A stretch of DNA of 64,000 nucleotides, taken from an uncultured Elusimicrobiales bacterium. Lineage in GTDB: Bacteria > Elusimicrobiota > Elusimicrobia > Elusimicrobiales > Elusimicrobiaceae. Location: assembly GCA_944324645.1 (NCBI GenBank), contig CALUXB010000002.1, forward strand, positions 186,001 through 250,000, in the 5' to 3' direction. The notes beneath the pieces are model-generated. The model saw nothing but the letters and a program-made list of their open reading frames with translations, had not been told where the DNA came from and ran no database searches. Both the position numbers and the translations under genes were made by a program. Shown piece by piece: positions 1-9,407 of this stretch; the stretch's first letter is position 1, and every line of letters starts with the position of its first letter.

Positions 1-547
1 GCGCCGCCACCACCGGCGTATCAGGCCCCAATGTCTGCGCAATTAGCTGAAGCAGTCTAATCACGCGAAACGGCGACTCATATACAATGACCGGATGTTC
101 TTGCCCGTAAGCGGCGCCAAGCAATTTGGCAGCTTTGCCATTTTTGCGCGGCAGAAACCCTAAAAAGGTAAAAGCTCCGCCGGTAAATCCCGCCCCGGCC
201 AATGCACAGGCAACCGCGCTGGGCCCGGGCAGCGAAGTAATAGGCAGGCCCTCTGCGGCGGCGGCCTTAACCAACTTCCACCCCGGGTCTGAAATACAGG
301 GCGTGCCGCAGTCCGACACCAAAGCGCAATGCTTGCCCTGCTTTAAAAGTTCTAGACAACGGCGCACGGAAGCGTCGTCGTTTTCATTGTAACGCACTGT
401 GGGCTTAGAAATGCCAAAATGCGTCAGCAAAATCTGGGTGCGGCGTGTGTCCTCACACAGCACACAATCCACGCTTTTAAGCGTATCCAGCGCGCGCAGC
501 GTAATATCCTGCAAGTTCCCCAGCGGGGTAGGTACGATAGAAAGCAT
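1..547 (-). CDS. rsmI: 16S rRNA 2'-O-ribose C1402 methyltransferase RsmI (3' part beyond window)
   Basis: Reverse translation from ATG 547..545 begins MLSIVPTPLGNLQDITLRAL and continues with LCEDTRRTQILLTHFGI, then SDCGTPCISDPG and LPGPSAVACALAGAGF. This is the order of conserved blocks in the SAM-dependent tetrapyrrole-methylase fold of RsmI, which methylates C1402 of 16S rRNA with RsmH. About 182 residues are visible and the C-terminal part lies outside the window. No SD is present. A -10-like TATACT ends exactly six bases before the ATG, so the message is probably leaderless. It is transcribed divergently from rsfS. Confidence 0.93.
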   Translation of the reverse strand, partial: MLSIVPTPLGNLQDITLRALDTLKSVDCVLCEDTRRTQILLTHFGISKPTVRYNENDDASVRRCLELLKQGKHCALVSDCGTPCISDPGWKLVKAAAAEGLPITSLPGPSAVACALAGAGFTGGAFTFLGFLPRKNGKAAKLLGAAYGQEHPVIVYESPFRVIRLLQLIAQTLGPDTPVVAA

Positions 548-553
548 AAAATT

Positions 554-559
554 AGTATA
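554..559 (-). promoter_or_regulatory. -10 element of rsmI (leaderless type)
   Basis: TATACT on the minus strand, six bases upstream of the rsmI ATG. The same six-base spacing is seen before ftcD, hydF, alkD, ruvA, ruvC, tgt and the CDF gene. Confidence 0.55.
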
Positions 560-601
560 TAAAATTCCGCCGGCCCCTGCCCCGTATTCCTATAGTAAAA
601 A

Positions 602-630
602 TTGCATAAAAAATGCTATGCTGATATATA
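602..630 (+). promoter_or_regulatory. Predicted sigma-70 promoter of rsfS-argS
   Basis: TTGCAT (602-607), a 17-base spacer and TATATA (625-630). A GAGG SD follows at 641-644, five bases before the ATG at 650. Confidence 0.55.
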
Positions 631-649
631 TATTTGAGAAGAGGTGCTT

Positions 650-1234
650 ATGGAGAAAAAAGAAATTGCCTTTTTGGCGGCCCGCTACGCAGATGAAAAA
701 AAGGCCGAAAATATTAAAGTGATAGATTTAAATGGCCTGTCTTCGCTGTGTGACTATATTGTGCTGGCCACCGTTACGTCTAAACCGCATATGGAAGCGG
801 TGGAAGATGAAATCAGCACCCAACTCAAAAAAATCGGCGTTTATAAATCAAACCGCGACGGCGGCGAAAGTATGATTTGGCGCGTGTCCGATTACGGGTC
901 TTTTTTGGTGCATATTATGACTCAAGAAGCCCGCGATTTTTATGCGTTGGACAAAATCTTCAGCTTCGGTACGGAATTGAATTACAAAAAGCCCAAAGCA
1001 ACTAAAAAACCGACGGCAAAAAAGACCGCCGCCAAAAAAACCGCTTCTAAAAAAACCGCGCCGAAAAAAGCGGTCTCCAAAGCCGACGCTAAAAAAACAG
1101 CTAAAAAATCCGCCGCTAAAAAAACTACAACGAAAGCGACGGCTAAAAAAACAACCCAAACTTCCGCCAAAAAAGCGGCACCTAAAAAGACCGCCAAAGC
1201 GACGAAGAAATCCACAAAAAAAGGTGCCAAATAA
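650..1234 (+). CDS. rsfS: Ribosomal silencing factor RsfS with a histone-like Lys/Ala tail
   Basis: Residues 1-112 form a complete RsfS/Iojap domain (DLNGLSSLCDYIVLATVTS, then WRVSDYGSFLVHIM). RsfS binds uL14 on the 50S subunit and blocks subunit joining when nutrients are short. The family usually ends near here, but this protein continues with about 80 residues made almost only of K, A, T, P and S in AAKKTAxKK-type repeats, like histone H1 or chlamydial Hc1 tails. The ATG at 650 is preferred over a GTG at 644 because GAGG stands five bases upstream. argS follows after 3 bases, so the two are cotranscribed. The tail may bind rRNA or DNA; that is inference. Confidence 0.92.
   Translation: MEKKEIAFLAARYADEKKAENIKVIDLNGLSSLCDYIVLATVTSKPHMEAVEDEISTQLKKIGVYKSNRDGGESMIWRVSDYGSFLVHIMTQEARDFYALDKIFSFGTELNYKKPKATKKPTAKKTAAKKTASKKTAPKKAVSKADAKKTAKKSAAKKTTTKATAKKTTQTSAKKAAPKKTAKATKKSTKKGAK
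992..1231 (+). repeat. Lys/Ala/Thr-rich low-complexity tail of RsfS
   Basis: Degenerate in-frame repeats of AAA-rich lysine codons and GCC/ACC codons encode (A/T/S)KK(T/S)A units. The tract is prone to slippage and produces long spurious antisense frames. Confidence 0.85.
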
Positions 1235-1237
1235 ACT

Positions 1238-2830
1238 ATGTTTGACCATTTAAAAAAAGAAATTGAATTAAAACTTTCCAGCGCGCCCGTTTTTACCGGT
1301 GCGGCTTTGCCGGCGGTGGAATTTTCCCCCGCACCGGAACATACTGGGGCAGATTTGTCTTTAAACTGGGCTATGTCTGCTGCCAAAGTGTTACACAAAA
1401 ACCCAATGGAAATTGCCAAACAGGCTGTGGTGCTTTTGCGCGAAGTCAACGGAGTGGAAGATGCCACCGTGGCTGCCCCCGGATTTATTAATATCCGCCT
1501 GGAAGAGGCCTTTATTATTGCCGCCGCCAAAGACCGCCGCATCAAAGAAAACAGCCACGGCTACGGCGCCAAAAACAAAATTTTAATTGAATTTGTATCC
1601 GCTAACCCCACCGGCCCGCTGCACGTAGCTTCCGGACGCGGCGCGGCGCTGGGTGACAGCTTGGTGCGCATTCACCGCGCGCTGGGCTATTTATGCGACA
1701 GCGAATATTACGTCAACGACGCAGGCAATCAAGCCCAGCTGCTGGCCGAATCTTTAAAAGCCCGCATTGAGGGCAAAGAACCGCCGGAGAATGGCTACCA
1801 CGGCTCTTATCTGATTGAAATGGCCAAAAAAGCGCCCAAAGATTTACAAGAAAAAGACTATGGCAAATGGGCTATGGAGTACCTGATTAAAACCCAGCAA
1901 GAAGATATGGAAGCCTTCCGCGTTCAGTTCACCCGCTGGTTTCGTGAATCAGAACTGCATCAAGAAGGGGCTGTGGAAGCGGCGCTGAAAAATTTGGAAG
2001 ACAACGGCTACGCCTACAAAAAGGACGATGCCGTCTGGTTTGGCTCCACCAAAGACAAGGAAGCCAAAGACGATAAAGACCGCGTCTTGGTGCGCACCGA
2101 CGGACGGCCCACCTATTTCTTGGCCGATATCGCCTACCACAAAAATAAATACGACCGCGGCTACAGCACGCTGGTGGACATTTTAGGAGCAGACCATCAC
2201 GGCTATGTTCCCCGTATGAAAGCGGCGGTACACGCTTTGGGTAAAGAAGAAAAATCTTTTGTACCTATTATTCACCAGTTGGTGCATCTATTAGACAACG
2301 GCGAACAGGTCAAGATGTCCAAACGCGCCGGCAAATTTATTACCTTGCGCGAACTGGTGGACGATGTGGGGGCAGACGCCTGCCGCTTTTTCTTTGCAAG
2401 CCGCACACCCAATGCGCAGATGACATTTGACATTGAACTGGCCAAAAAACAATCCAACGAAAACCCGGTTTATTATGTGCAATATGTGCACGCGCGTATT
2501 CATTCCATTTTTGCGGCCGCAGCAGAAAAAGGCCTTGCGCCGGAGGATATTATTACCCCGCTGGCCCCGCAGGAACGCGCCTTGCTGCTGAAACTGGTGT
2601 GGTTTAAACCCATCTTGCAAAACTGCTTGCGCGATATGAGTCCGCACCATTTAACCACCTATTTGACGGAACTGGCTGGGCTGTTTCACTCATTTTATGA
2701 CTCGTGCCGTGTTATTGACGAAAACAACCTGCCGCAGACGCGTTCGCGCCTGTTCATCTGCCAACGGGTGGCGGAACGTATTAAAAAAGGATTGGAATTT
2801 TTGGGCGTCAGCGCGCCGGAAAAGATGTAA
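1238..2830 (+). CDS. argS: Arginyl-tRNA synthetase
   Basis: 530 residues with the full class I ArgRS layout: an N-terminal Add-1-like region, SANPTGPLHVASGRGAALGD at the ATP site, DILGADHHGYVPRMKAA, and the KMSKR loop QVKMSKRAGKFITLREL, followed by an anticodon-binding helical domain ending in the ArgRS-like RLFICQRVAERIKKGLEFLG. It charges tRNA-Arg in the cytoplasm. The HIGH signature is HVAS here; non-canonical versions occur in other ArgRS lineages. The start codon lies 3 bases after rsfS, and a terminator follows. Confidence 0.97.
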   Translation: MFDHLKKEIELKLSSAPVFTGAALPAVEFSPAPEHTGADLSLNWAMSAAKVLHKNPMEIAKQAVVLLREVNGVEDATVAAPGFINIRLEEAFIIAAAKDRRIKENSHGYGAKNKILIEFVSANPTGPLHVASGRGAALGDSLVRIHRALGYLCDSEYYVNDAGNQAQLLAESLKARIEGKEPPENGYHGSYLIEMAKKAPKDLQEKDYGKWAMEYLIKTQQEDMEAFRVQFTRWFRESELHQEGAVEAALKNLEDNGYAYKKDDAVWFGSTKDKEAKDDKDRVLVRTDGRPTYFLADIAYHKNKYDRGYSTLVDILGADHHGYVPRMKAAVHALGKEEKSFVPIIHQLVHLLDNGEQVKMSKRAGKFITLRELVDDVGADACRFFFASRTPNAQMTFDIELAKKQSNENPVYYVQYVHARIHSIFAAAAEKGLAPEDIITPLAPQERALLLKLVWFKPILQNCLRDMSPHHLTTYLTELAGLFHSFYDSCRVIDENNLPQTRSRLFICQRVAERIKKGLEFLGVSAPEKM

Positions 2831-2859
2831 GCGCGCACAGGCCCGAAACTTTGACAAAA

Positions 2860-2902
2860 CAGAAAATCTCTTATGCGCCGCCGGCGAAAAGAGATTTTTC
2901 TG
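2860..2902 (+). terminator. Intrinsic terminator after argS
   Basis: Inverted repeat AAATCTCTT / AAGAGATTT around a GC-rich loop, with the right arm running into TTTTTCTGT. Confidence 0.7.
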
Positions 2903-2929
2903 TCTTAGAGGGAAAACTAGGGAGGAGTT

Positions 2930-5900
2930 ATGAAAAAAATCATTCTACTGGTATTGTGCCTGTTGCCGGCTGCTGTGTGGGCTCAAAACCGCCAAGCGGC
3001 AGACGCCGCCTATGAAAACGGCCGTTTTGCAGAAGCCCAACAATACTACCAGCAAGAGTTAAAAACCGCCAAAGGCGAAAATCTCTACGAAGTGCAACTT
3101 CGGCTGATTGCCAGCCAATATATGCAAGGCAAATACCAAGCCGCCGCGGAAAGCGCTTTTACGTTTGATTTGCCAAAAAACCCGCTGTGGAAAGCGCGCT
3201 TCCTACTTTACCGGGTGCAAACGGCCCAGCGCGTCAGCGAAATATATGCCCCCGTTTTGCCCTCCTCTGACCAGGAAGCCCCCTCCCTTCCCCAATTAAG
3301 CAAAGCTCAATGGAATGAAAAAATTGACCAAAGCTACGAAGCGCTTTGGGATTTGCGCACTTTCTTATTAAACGCCCCCATTGAGAAAGAGACCCTCATT
3401 TTAAATCTGCAGGACACAGACCAAAAAGCCATTCCCACGCTGTTTGATTTTGTGGTACTGCAATGGAAAGAGCGGCTGCTGTCCTCCCCGGCTGCCGCCC
3501 CGCTGCGCGCCGCCGATGTATTGACCTCCGACTATAAGAGCCCTGCCCAAGCAAAAAACGACGCCCAAAAAGCCGTTTCCCTCTTGGCAGAGGCCGCCGC
3601 TTTGGGCGGCAAAGGCCGCGCCAACGCGCGTATCATATGGGAAGCGCAACGCCTGGCCCTGCCTTTTGAACAGCCCCATTTGTTTAGCTTTGAAAACAAA
3701 GATAAACAAACGCTGCAAGCGGCGCAACTGCTGCAGGAGCTGGCTGGTTTTTCCGCCGAGAAGAAAAGTTTTTTAGCTAAAATCAGCCAAGCGCTGCTCT
3801 CTTCTGGGGCCTCCTATGGCAAAGCGTACGCCGCATTGCAGGCGGCTTATTTATTAAACCAAGCCGAAGAATATGCTCAGGCCGTTTCCGTATGCGATTA
3901 TGCGGCCCAGCTGTCCGGCAGTGGTTACTACGGGCAAGCCTGCGCCGATTTTGCCCGGGGCATACGGGAACCTTCTTTATCTATAGAGCCGCTTGCCTCC
4001 AGCCAAAACCTGGCGGAAGGAAAAATTTCTTTCACGGCCCGTAATATAGACAAAGTATATGCGCGCATTTATTCCGCCAGCGAAGCCGACCTGCGCAAAT
4101 GGTATAAAGCCGAGCATCAGGGCACCATCAATTCTTGGCGTTATTTAACGTCTGTTCCTGCCAGCCAAATCCCGGAGATTTTACAGCGCACTTCCGTAGG
4201 GGAAGCTGACATAGCGCTTTCATACGAAAAACCCCACGCATTTAAAAAAGCAGACCTCAAACTGCCGGCCTTAAATAAACGTGGTTTTTATGTTGTATTG
4301 TTGTCTTACGACCAAAACTTTGATCCCAACCAAGCCCCGGTGCAAGCCTTAGTGCTTAACCACACGGAGCTGGCCTTATTCGCTTCCGCCGCCATAGAAG
4401 GCAACCCGGCGGATTATTATACGCGCCAAAGCAAAACTTTGACGCCTAATGTGTTTCGCATTTATGCGCTGAATTTAAAAACAGGGGAACCGGTAGCCGG
4501 CGCAGACATAACCTATTATACCGACTGGAAAGGAAACACAGAAAATGGACAAACCAATGAAAACGGCTTGCTGGCGCTGCAACGCAAAATCCAGGTTAAT
4601 ACCAATCAGTCCAACAGCTATTTTATTTCGCCTAAAGCGGTTAAAGAAGACAGTACGGCCTTTATGCCTTCGGCCTTATATTTTAATTATTATGCGGCCT
4701 CTCCTTTCACTCTTTATGCCGAAACAGACCGCGCCATTTACCGCCCGGGCCAAAAAGTCCAGTTGGCGGTGTATGGTTTTGAAAAAACGGGCCGCGGGCT
4801 TCAAACTATGGATGAGGGCACCCCGCTGTACCTGATTATACGCGACGCTAATTACGACAAAGTCTATCAAAGCAACCTCACGCTCAACACCTACGGCACA
4901 GCCCAGGCGGCTTTTACGCTGCCAGACACCGGCCTGTTGGGATATTATTCAGCAGAAATAAGCTATAAACTGGCCCAAAAAACCGTTCGCACCTATGCCA
5001 ATTTCCGGGTAGATGAATATAAACGCCCGGAATATCAAATCACCCTTTCAGACGCAGCCAAACTGCAGTATGACAAAGAAGCCACCATATCGGGCCAGGC
5101 CCAGTATTATTTTGGGGCACCCTTGGAGAAAGCAACCGTTGCTTATACTGTGCACCGCACCTATTTCCGGCCGCCTTTTTGGTGGTGGCGCGGAGGCAAT
5201 TTCCCTGTTGGAAATGAATTTGTAGCGGAAGGAAAAACAGCTACAGATAAAAATGGAAATTTTGAAATCAAATTTACACCGATGCCCGGGCAGGATAACG
5301 GCTTCCCCAGCGTATTTACGGTACACGCCTCTGTAATGGACGCTTCGGGCCGCGTCATTGAAACACAACACGCTTACAAAGCCAGCCGCAAGGCCCTGTT
5401 TTTCCAGGTATCTTTTGACAAAGGTTTTTACGACGCACAAACCCCCAGCCCGCTGGCCCGGGTTAACCTAACCGATGTGAACGGACAAAACACCAGCGGC
5501 AAATTTACGGCAGAGATTTACGAATTGGAAAACACGTTGTCTCCCGCCGAAGACCAAGAATTTGATATGCCGGCCTCTGGCAAAACCGCTTTGGAAACGC
5601 TTTATGCCAAAAACAAAGAACTGCGCCGGGTGTCAAAGCAATCCTTCTCCGTCAAAAAAGACGAAGATACCACCCTGCGCATAGCCGCACTGCCCGAAGG
5701 CATTTATAAGCTCAAACTGCAAAGCAAAAATGCAGACGATGTGGAACTGGTGTTTTTGGTGGCGGAAAAACAATCTAAGCTGCAGCTGCCCGCCGTGGCA
5801 ATTGCCCAGCACGACTCTTATTTCCCGGGTACGCAAGCCAAAATTTTAATTGGCGCGCAAGCACTCACCGGGGCCAAGCGCATTGAAGTGTATAATGACG

Positions 5901-8851
5901 GAAACTTCCTGGCTGCGCGGGAGCTGATTGGCCCGGGAGCGGGCATTTACTCGCTGCCCATACAAAATGAATGGCGCGGCGGAGTTTATCTGCGCTGGTT
6001 CGGCGCGGGCGATTACCGCTTCTATACCGCCCAGACCTTTATTGACGTGCCTTTTGACAACAAAGAACTGTCTTTGACGGCGCAGATACCTGCCGAAGTA
6101 AAACCCGGTCAAAAGGTGTCTTGGACATTAAACGCCAAAAATGCTTCCGGCGCACCGGTACAAGGGCAGGCCTCTGTACGAATGTATGATAAATCCTTAG
6201 ATTATTATGCTTCTTCTGCCCAAAGCGTATTGTCTTTAGACAAACTCTACCCCTCGCCTGCTTTTGGGGCCGCGCTTTCGGACAGCGGTTTTACCGTGTT
6301 TTCTTCTATGCTCTATGAAAAACCGCAAACCGATGAACAAGACAGATTAGCCGCTCCTATACTCCCGCAGCTTAATTTGCAACCCCGCTTTTTCTCCTAT
6401 TCCACAGCCAGAGGCGGTGGAGCTATAATGCAAAAAGCAATGCTTACGGCAGCACCTGTGGCTAATGATATGCTTGCTCGTGACGCCGTGGCAACGGAGG
6501 AAGAAGCCGCCGTGGCGGGTGCCAGCGCCGACAGCGCCGCTGCAGAAAGCGCTGCCACCGCTTCCGCCCAAGCCCCCCGCACGGACTTTTCGGAAACGGC
6601 CTACTTTAACCCTATGCTGCCGCTGCAAGGCGGAAAAGGAACGATGTCTTTCACTCTGCCGCAAAGTCTGACCTCTTGGAACATCATCGGCTTTGCCTTA
6701 ACAAAAAATGCGGACTTCGGTTCCTTTACCGCCCAGACCGTTACGCGCAAAGAGCTGATGGTACGCCTGGCGCTGCCGCGTTTCTGGCGCGAAGGGGACC
6801 AAAGCACTTTGGTAGCCCAAGTGACCAATCTAACTGGTAAAAAACGTTCTGCGGAAGTAACGCTGGACATACTGCTTAATAACCAAGACGCCTCCGCCCA
6901 GCTGGGTATAGAAAAACGCACCCAAAGCGTTTCTGTACCGGCCGGCGGTACGACGGAAGTAAGCTGGCCCGTTACCCTGCCGCAAGGCGTAGGCATTTTT
7001 AGTATAACCGCCACCGTGCGCTCCGGGCAGGACGCAGACGCAGAGAAACAGCAAATCCCGCTGCTTCCCGCCAAAGAGCGCTTAGCAGAAAGCACTACTA
7101 TTGCCTTAGACAGCGGACGGGAAACCCTGAAATTAAACAATTTGCTCACACCCGACAGCACACGCCAGGTTTCTTCTGTTACCCTGCGGGTGGACCCGGG
7201 GTTGCTGCTCTCTGTGTTTGAAGCGATGCCGCAGCTGTTAAAACCGCGCCATAATGACGCTTTAAGCATAGCCGACCGCTATGTACCGCTGACGGTAGTC
7301 AACGGGTTTTACAAAACATACCCTATGCTGCAAAACGCCGTGGCCGAACTGCCCAAACGCAACACGCAAAAACCGGTTTGGGACAATCAAGACCCGGCCC
7401 GCTTAATGCTGTTGGAGGAAACCCCCTGGCTGCAAGAGGCCCAGGGCGGCGCCCAGCGCGAAGCTTTCCTGACGGATTTGTTTAATCCTTCTGCTGTGGC
7501 TAAAGCCCGCGCCCAAGCCGAAAAAGAACTGGCTAAATACCAAACTTCTTCCGGCGGATACAGTTGGATGCCCGGCGGGCAGCCCAGCGAATATATTACG
7601 CTGCGTCTGCTGGCTTCTTACGCTGAAGCTCTGCGCTACGGCGGGCAAATCCCGCAAGCGGCGGCCCAAAAAGCTTTAGGCTGGCTGGGCCCGCGCATTG
7701 AGAAAGACCTGCAAGAAGCAGACGCTTCTGCCGCTACAGTGTCTCAAGCTCTGTATGCGGCGTATGTGTTTACCGCTTTCCCGCAGGATTGGGCGGTAGT
7801 CAAACAAACTCCGGTCAAAAATTGGCTGGATTATGCAGACCGGCACGCCCAATACATGACCCCGCTGGGCCAAACCTATGCGGCGGCGGCCTATTACCGG
7901 TTGGGCAAAGGCACCAAAGCGCAGAACTATTTAGACGTGGTGCTTTCCCAAATGAAGACGGACCCGGTCACCGGCTCTTATTTTGCGCCCGAAGCGCAAA
8001 GCTGGCTGTGGTACAACGACACGCTGGCCACCCAAGCCGCCACGCTGCGCACCTTACTGGAAATCCGCCCGGAATCCGACAAAGCGCAAGGGCTGGTAAA
8101 ATGGCTGCTTTTCAACCGCCAGGCCCAAGTCTGGGACAGCTCCGCCGCTACGGCAGAGGCCGTTTATGCACTGCTTGATTATATGAAACGCAACGGCCTT
8201 TTAGACGACCCGGCTGAATATACGCTGAACTGGGGCGACACCAAAAAGACTTTCCATTTTGAGCCATTTGACTGGAGTGAGCAACTCTCTTGGACACAAG
8301 AGGCCCAAAATGTGGACAGCCGCTACTACAGCGCCACCGTTACTAAACGCGGCGGTCTGACGGGTTTTGTCACCCTGGACGCGGTATACACCACCGCACA
8401 GGCCCAAAAATCGCCGGAAGGGGTGCTCAATATTCAGCGCGAATATTTACTCAAATATACTGAAAATGGACGCGAAAAAGTGCGCGCCTTACAGCCCGGT
8501 GAAGCGGTGCCCGTTGGCAGTGAAATAGAAGTGCGTTTGACGCTGGACGCTTCTTCTGCGTTTGACTTTGTGGTCCTCTCCGACCCCAAGCCCGCCGGCT
8601 TTGAAAGCACCGAGCTGTTAAGCGGCTGGAGCTACGACGTATTAAGCATCTACCGCGAAAACCGCGACGCAGCCACCCACTTCTTCTTAGACCGCGTCCC
8701 CGCCGGCACCTATACCCTACGCTACAGCCTGCGCCCTACATTGGGCGGCAGCTACCACGCGCTGCCGGCGCAAGTGCAGTCTATGTATGCACCGCAATTT
8801 TCCGCACATACAGGCTCGGTCCAGCTGCAGGTGCAGCCGCAGGAAGATTAG
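2930..8851 (+). CDS. Bacterial alpha-2-macroglobulin family protein, thioester-less
   Basis: 1973 residues. A signal peptide (MKKIILLVLCLLPAAVWA) is cleaved before Q20 and has no lipobox. Residues 20-330 look TPR-like (AADAAYENGRFAEAQQYYQQ). An MG2 domain follows (FTLYAETDRAIYRPGQKVQL, about residue 600), then further MG domains, an Ala/Glu-rich linker near 1190-1220, the A2M domain (SWNIIGFALTKNADFGSFTA) and an alpha/alpha-toroid with LLASYAEALRYGGQ-type helices. The thioester motif CxEQ, expected before the toroid, is absent; that position reads KPRHNDALSIADRY. These proteins are thought to trap or inhibit proteases in the periplasm. No pbpC neighbour is seen. A GGAGGAG SD precedes the ATG, and terminators on both sides make it monocistronic. 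Confidence 0.93.
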   Translation: MKKIILLVLCLLPAAVWAQNRQAADAAYENGRFAEAQQYYQQELKTAKGENLYEVQLRLIASQYMQGKYQAAAESAFTFDLPKNPLWKARFLLYRVQTAQRVSEIYAPVLPSSDQEAPSLPQLSKAQWNEKIDQSYEALWDLRTFLLNAPIEKETLILNLQDTDQKAIPTLFDFVVLQWKERLLSSPAAAPLRAADVLTSDYKSPAQAKNDAQKAVSLLAEAAALGGKGRANARIIWEAQRLALPFEQPHLFSFENKDKQTLQAAQLLQELAGFSAEKKSFLAKISQALLSSGASYGKAYAALQAAYLLNQAEEYAQAVSVCDYAAQLSGSGYYGQACADFARGIREPSLSIEPLASSQNLAEGKISFTARNIDKVYARIYSASEADLRKWYKAEHQGTINSWRYLTSVPASQIPEILQRTSVGEADIALSYEKPHAFKKADLKLPALNKRGFYVVLLSYDQNFDPNQAPVQALVLNHTELALFASAAIEGNPADYYTRQSKTLTPNVFRIYALNLKTGEPVAGADITYYTDWKGNTENGQTNENGLLALQRKIQVNTNQSNSYFISPKAVKEDSTAFMPSALYFNYYAASPFTLYAETDRAIYRPGQKVQLAVYGFEKTGRGLQTMDEGTPLYLIIRDANYDKVYQSNLTLNTYGTAQAAFTLPDTGLLGYYSAEISYKLAQKTVRTYANFRVDEYKRPEYQITLSDAAKLQYDKEATISGQAQYYFGAPLEKATVAYTVHRTYFRPPFWWWRGGNFPVGNEFVAEGKTATDKNGNFEIKFTPMPGQDNGFPSVFTVHASVMDASGRVIETQHAYKASRKALFFQVSFDKGFYDAQTPSPLARVNLTDVNGQNTSGKFTAEIYELENTLSPAEDQEFDMPASGKTALETLYAKNKELRRVSKQSFSVKKDEDTTLRIAALPEGIYKLKLQSKNADDVELVFLVAEKQSKLQLPAVAIAQHDSYFPGTQAKILIGAQALTGAKRIEVYNDGNFLAARELIGPGAGIYSLPIQNEWRGGVYLRWFGAGDYRFYTAQTFIDVPFDNKELSLTAQIPAEVKPGQKVSWTLNAKNASGAPVQGQASVRMYDKSLDYYASSAQSVLSLDKLYPSPAFGAALSDSGFTVFSSMLYEKPQTDEQDRLAAPILPQLNLQPRFFSYSTARGGGAIMQKAMLTAAPVANDMLARDAVATEEEAAVAGASADSAAAESAATASAQAPRTDFSETAYFNPMLPLQGGKGTMSFTLPQSLTSWNIIGFALTKNADFGSFTAQTVTRKELMVRLALPRFWREGDQSTLVAQVTNLTGKKRSAEVTLDILLNNQDASAQLGIEKRTQSVSVPAGGTTEVSWPVTLPQGVGIFSITATVRSGQDADAEKQQIPLLPAKERLAESTTIALDSGRETLKLNNLLTPDSTRQVSSVTLRVDPGLLLSVFEAMPQLLKPRHNDALSIADRYVPLTVVNGFYKTYPMLQNAVAELPKRNTQKPVWDNQDPARLMLLEETPWLQEAQGGAQREAFLTDLFNPSAVAKARAQAEKELAKYQTSSGGYSWMPGGQPSEYITLRLLASYAEALRYGGQIPQAAAQKALGWLGPRIEKDLQEADASAATVSQALYAAYVFTAFPQDWAVVKQTPVKNWLDYADRHAQYMTPLGQTYAAAAYYRLGKGTKAQNYLDVVLSQMKTDPVTGSYFAPEAQSWLWYNDTLATQAATLRTLLEIRPESDKAQGLVKWLLFNRQAQVWDSSAATAEAVYALLDYMKRNGLLDDPAEYTLNWGDTKKTFHFEPFDWSEQLSWTQEAQNVDSRYYSATVTKRGGLTGFVTLDAVYTTAQAQKSPEGVLNIQREYLLKYTENGREKVRALQPGEAVPVGSEIEVRLTLDASSAFDFVVLSDPKPAGFESTELLSGWSYDVLSIYRENRDAATHFFLDRVPAGTYTLRYSLRPTLGGSYHALPAQVQSMYAPQFSAHTGSVQLQVQPQED

Positions 8852-8865
8852 TCTTATCAATCCGG

Positions 8866-8898
8866 AAAAAACCCCGCGTTTAAAACGCGGGGTTTTTG
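8866..8898. terminator. Bidirectional terminator between the A2M gene and pilin P1
   Basis: AAAAACCCCGCG / CGCGGGGTTTTT, with A- and T-runs on both sides. It serves the A2M gene on the plus strand and P1 on the minus strand. Confidence 0.88.
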
Positions 8899-8900
8899 CT

Positions 8901-9407
8901 TTAAAAGCCCATAGATTTGCAAACACGCTTGCCAATATTACTGCTTAAGTTGGGATTGCATTGATGCTTGCCTTTATAAGCGGCATATTTACTGGACGGA
9001 TCTATATTATCCAAATAAATACGATAATTAAGTTCAGCGATTTTTATAACAATATAAGGGGTGTCCACCCCCCATTCCATCACATCAATACACCAGCCAT
9101 CATCAAAAACAATATACCCCGTACCTGTCATATTTGGTATATTTATATCCAGTAGCGTGGTATTATCTGTATAAGTACCGTTAGCCATATAATAGCGTTC
9201 TTCCGCTTGTTTAAAAGCTGAAGCTAACTGTATATAATTAGTCAGTTTTGCTTTCATTACCGCCGTTTGATACATCGGCCAGGCAATAGAGGCCAAAATG
9301 CCAATAATTAATACCACGACTAAAAGCTCAATAAGTGTAAAACCGCTAAAACGGCCCGTGGTAGTGTTTTTTGTTCTCTGAATGTTTTTTTGATAAATTT
9401 TGTTCAT
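8901..9407 (-). CDS. Type IV pilin-like protein P1
   Basis: 168 residues from the ATG at 9407. A 22-residue basic leader ends ...GRFSG, followed by the prepilin peptidase site G|FTLIE and the hydrophobic helix LLVVVLIIGILASIAWP. The globular part has the common YYMANGTYTDN block and ends CNPNLSSNIGKRVCKSMGF, a Cys-loop signature shared with P2, P3 and P6-P9. It is probably processed by PilD and assembled into a pilus or pseudopilus across the envelope; no assembly genes are in this window. There is no SD. The ATG lies six bases after a TAAATT -10, so I take M3 of the longer TTG-started frame as the start. It is tail-to-tail with the A2M gene. Confidence 0.88.
   Translation of the reverse strand: MNKIYQKNIQRTKNTTTGRFSGFTLIELLVVVLIIGILASIAWPMYQTAVMKAKLTNYIQLASAFKQAEERYYMANGTYTDNTTLLDINIPNMTGTGYIVFDDGWCIDVMEWGVDTPYIVIKIAELNYRIYLDNIDPSSKYAAYKGKHQCNPNLSSNIGKRVCKSMGF

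Noticed and set aside
848-1545. Long minus-strand open frames opposite rsfS/argS
   Set aside because: They arise from the Lys/Ala repeat tail read in reverse (Phe/Gly/Arg-rich or Phe/Leu/Ala-rich proteins), with no SD and no family match.
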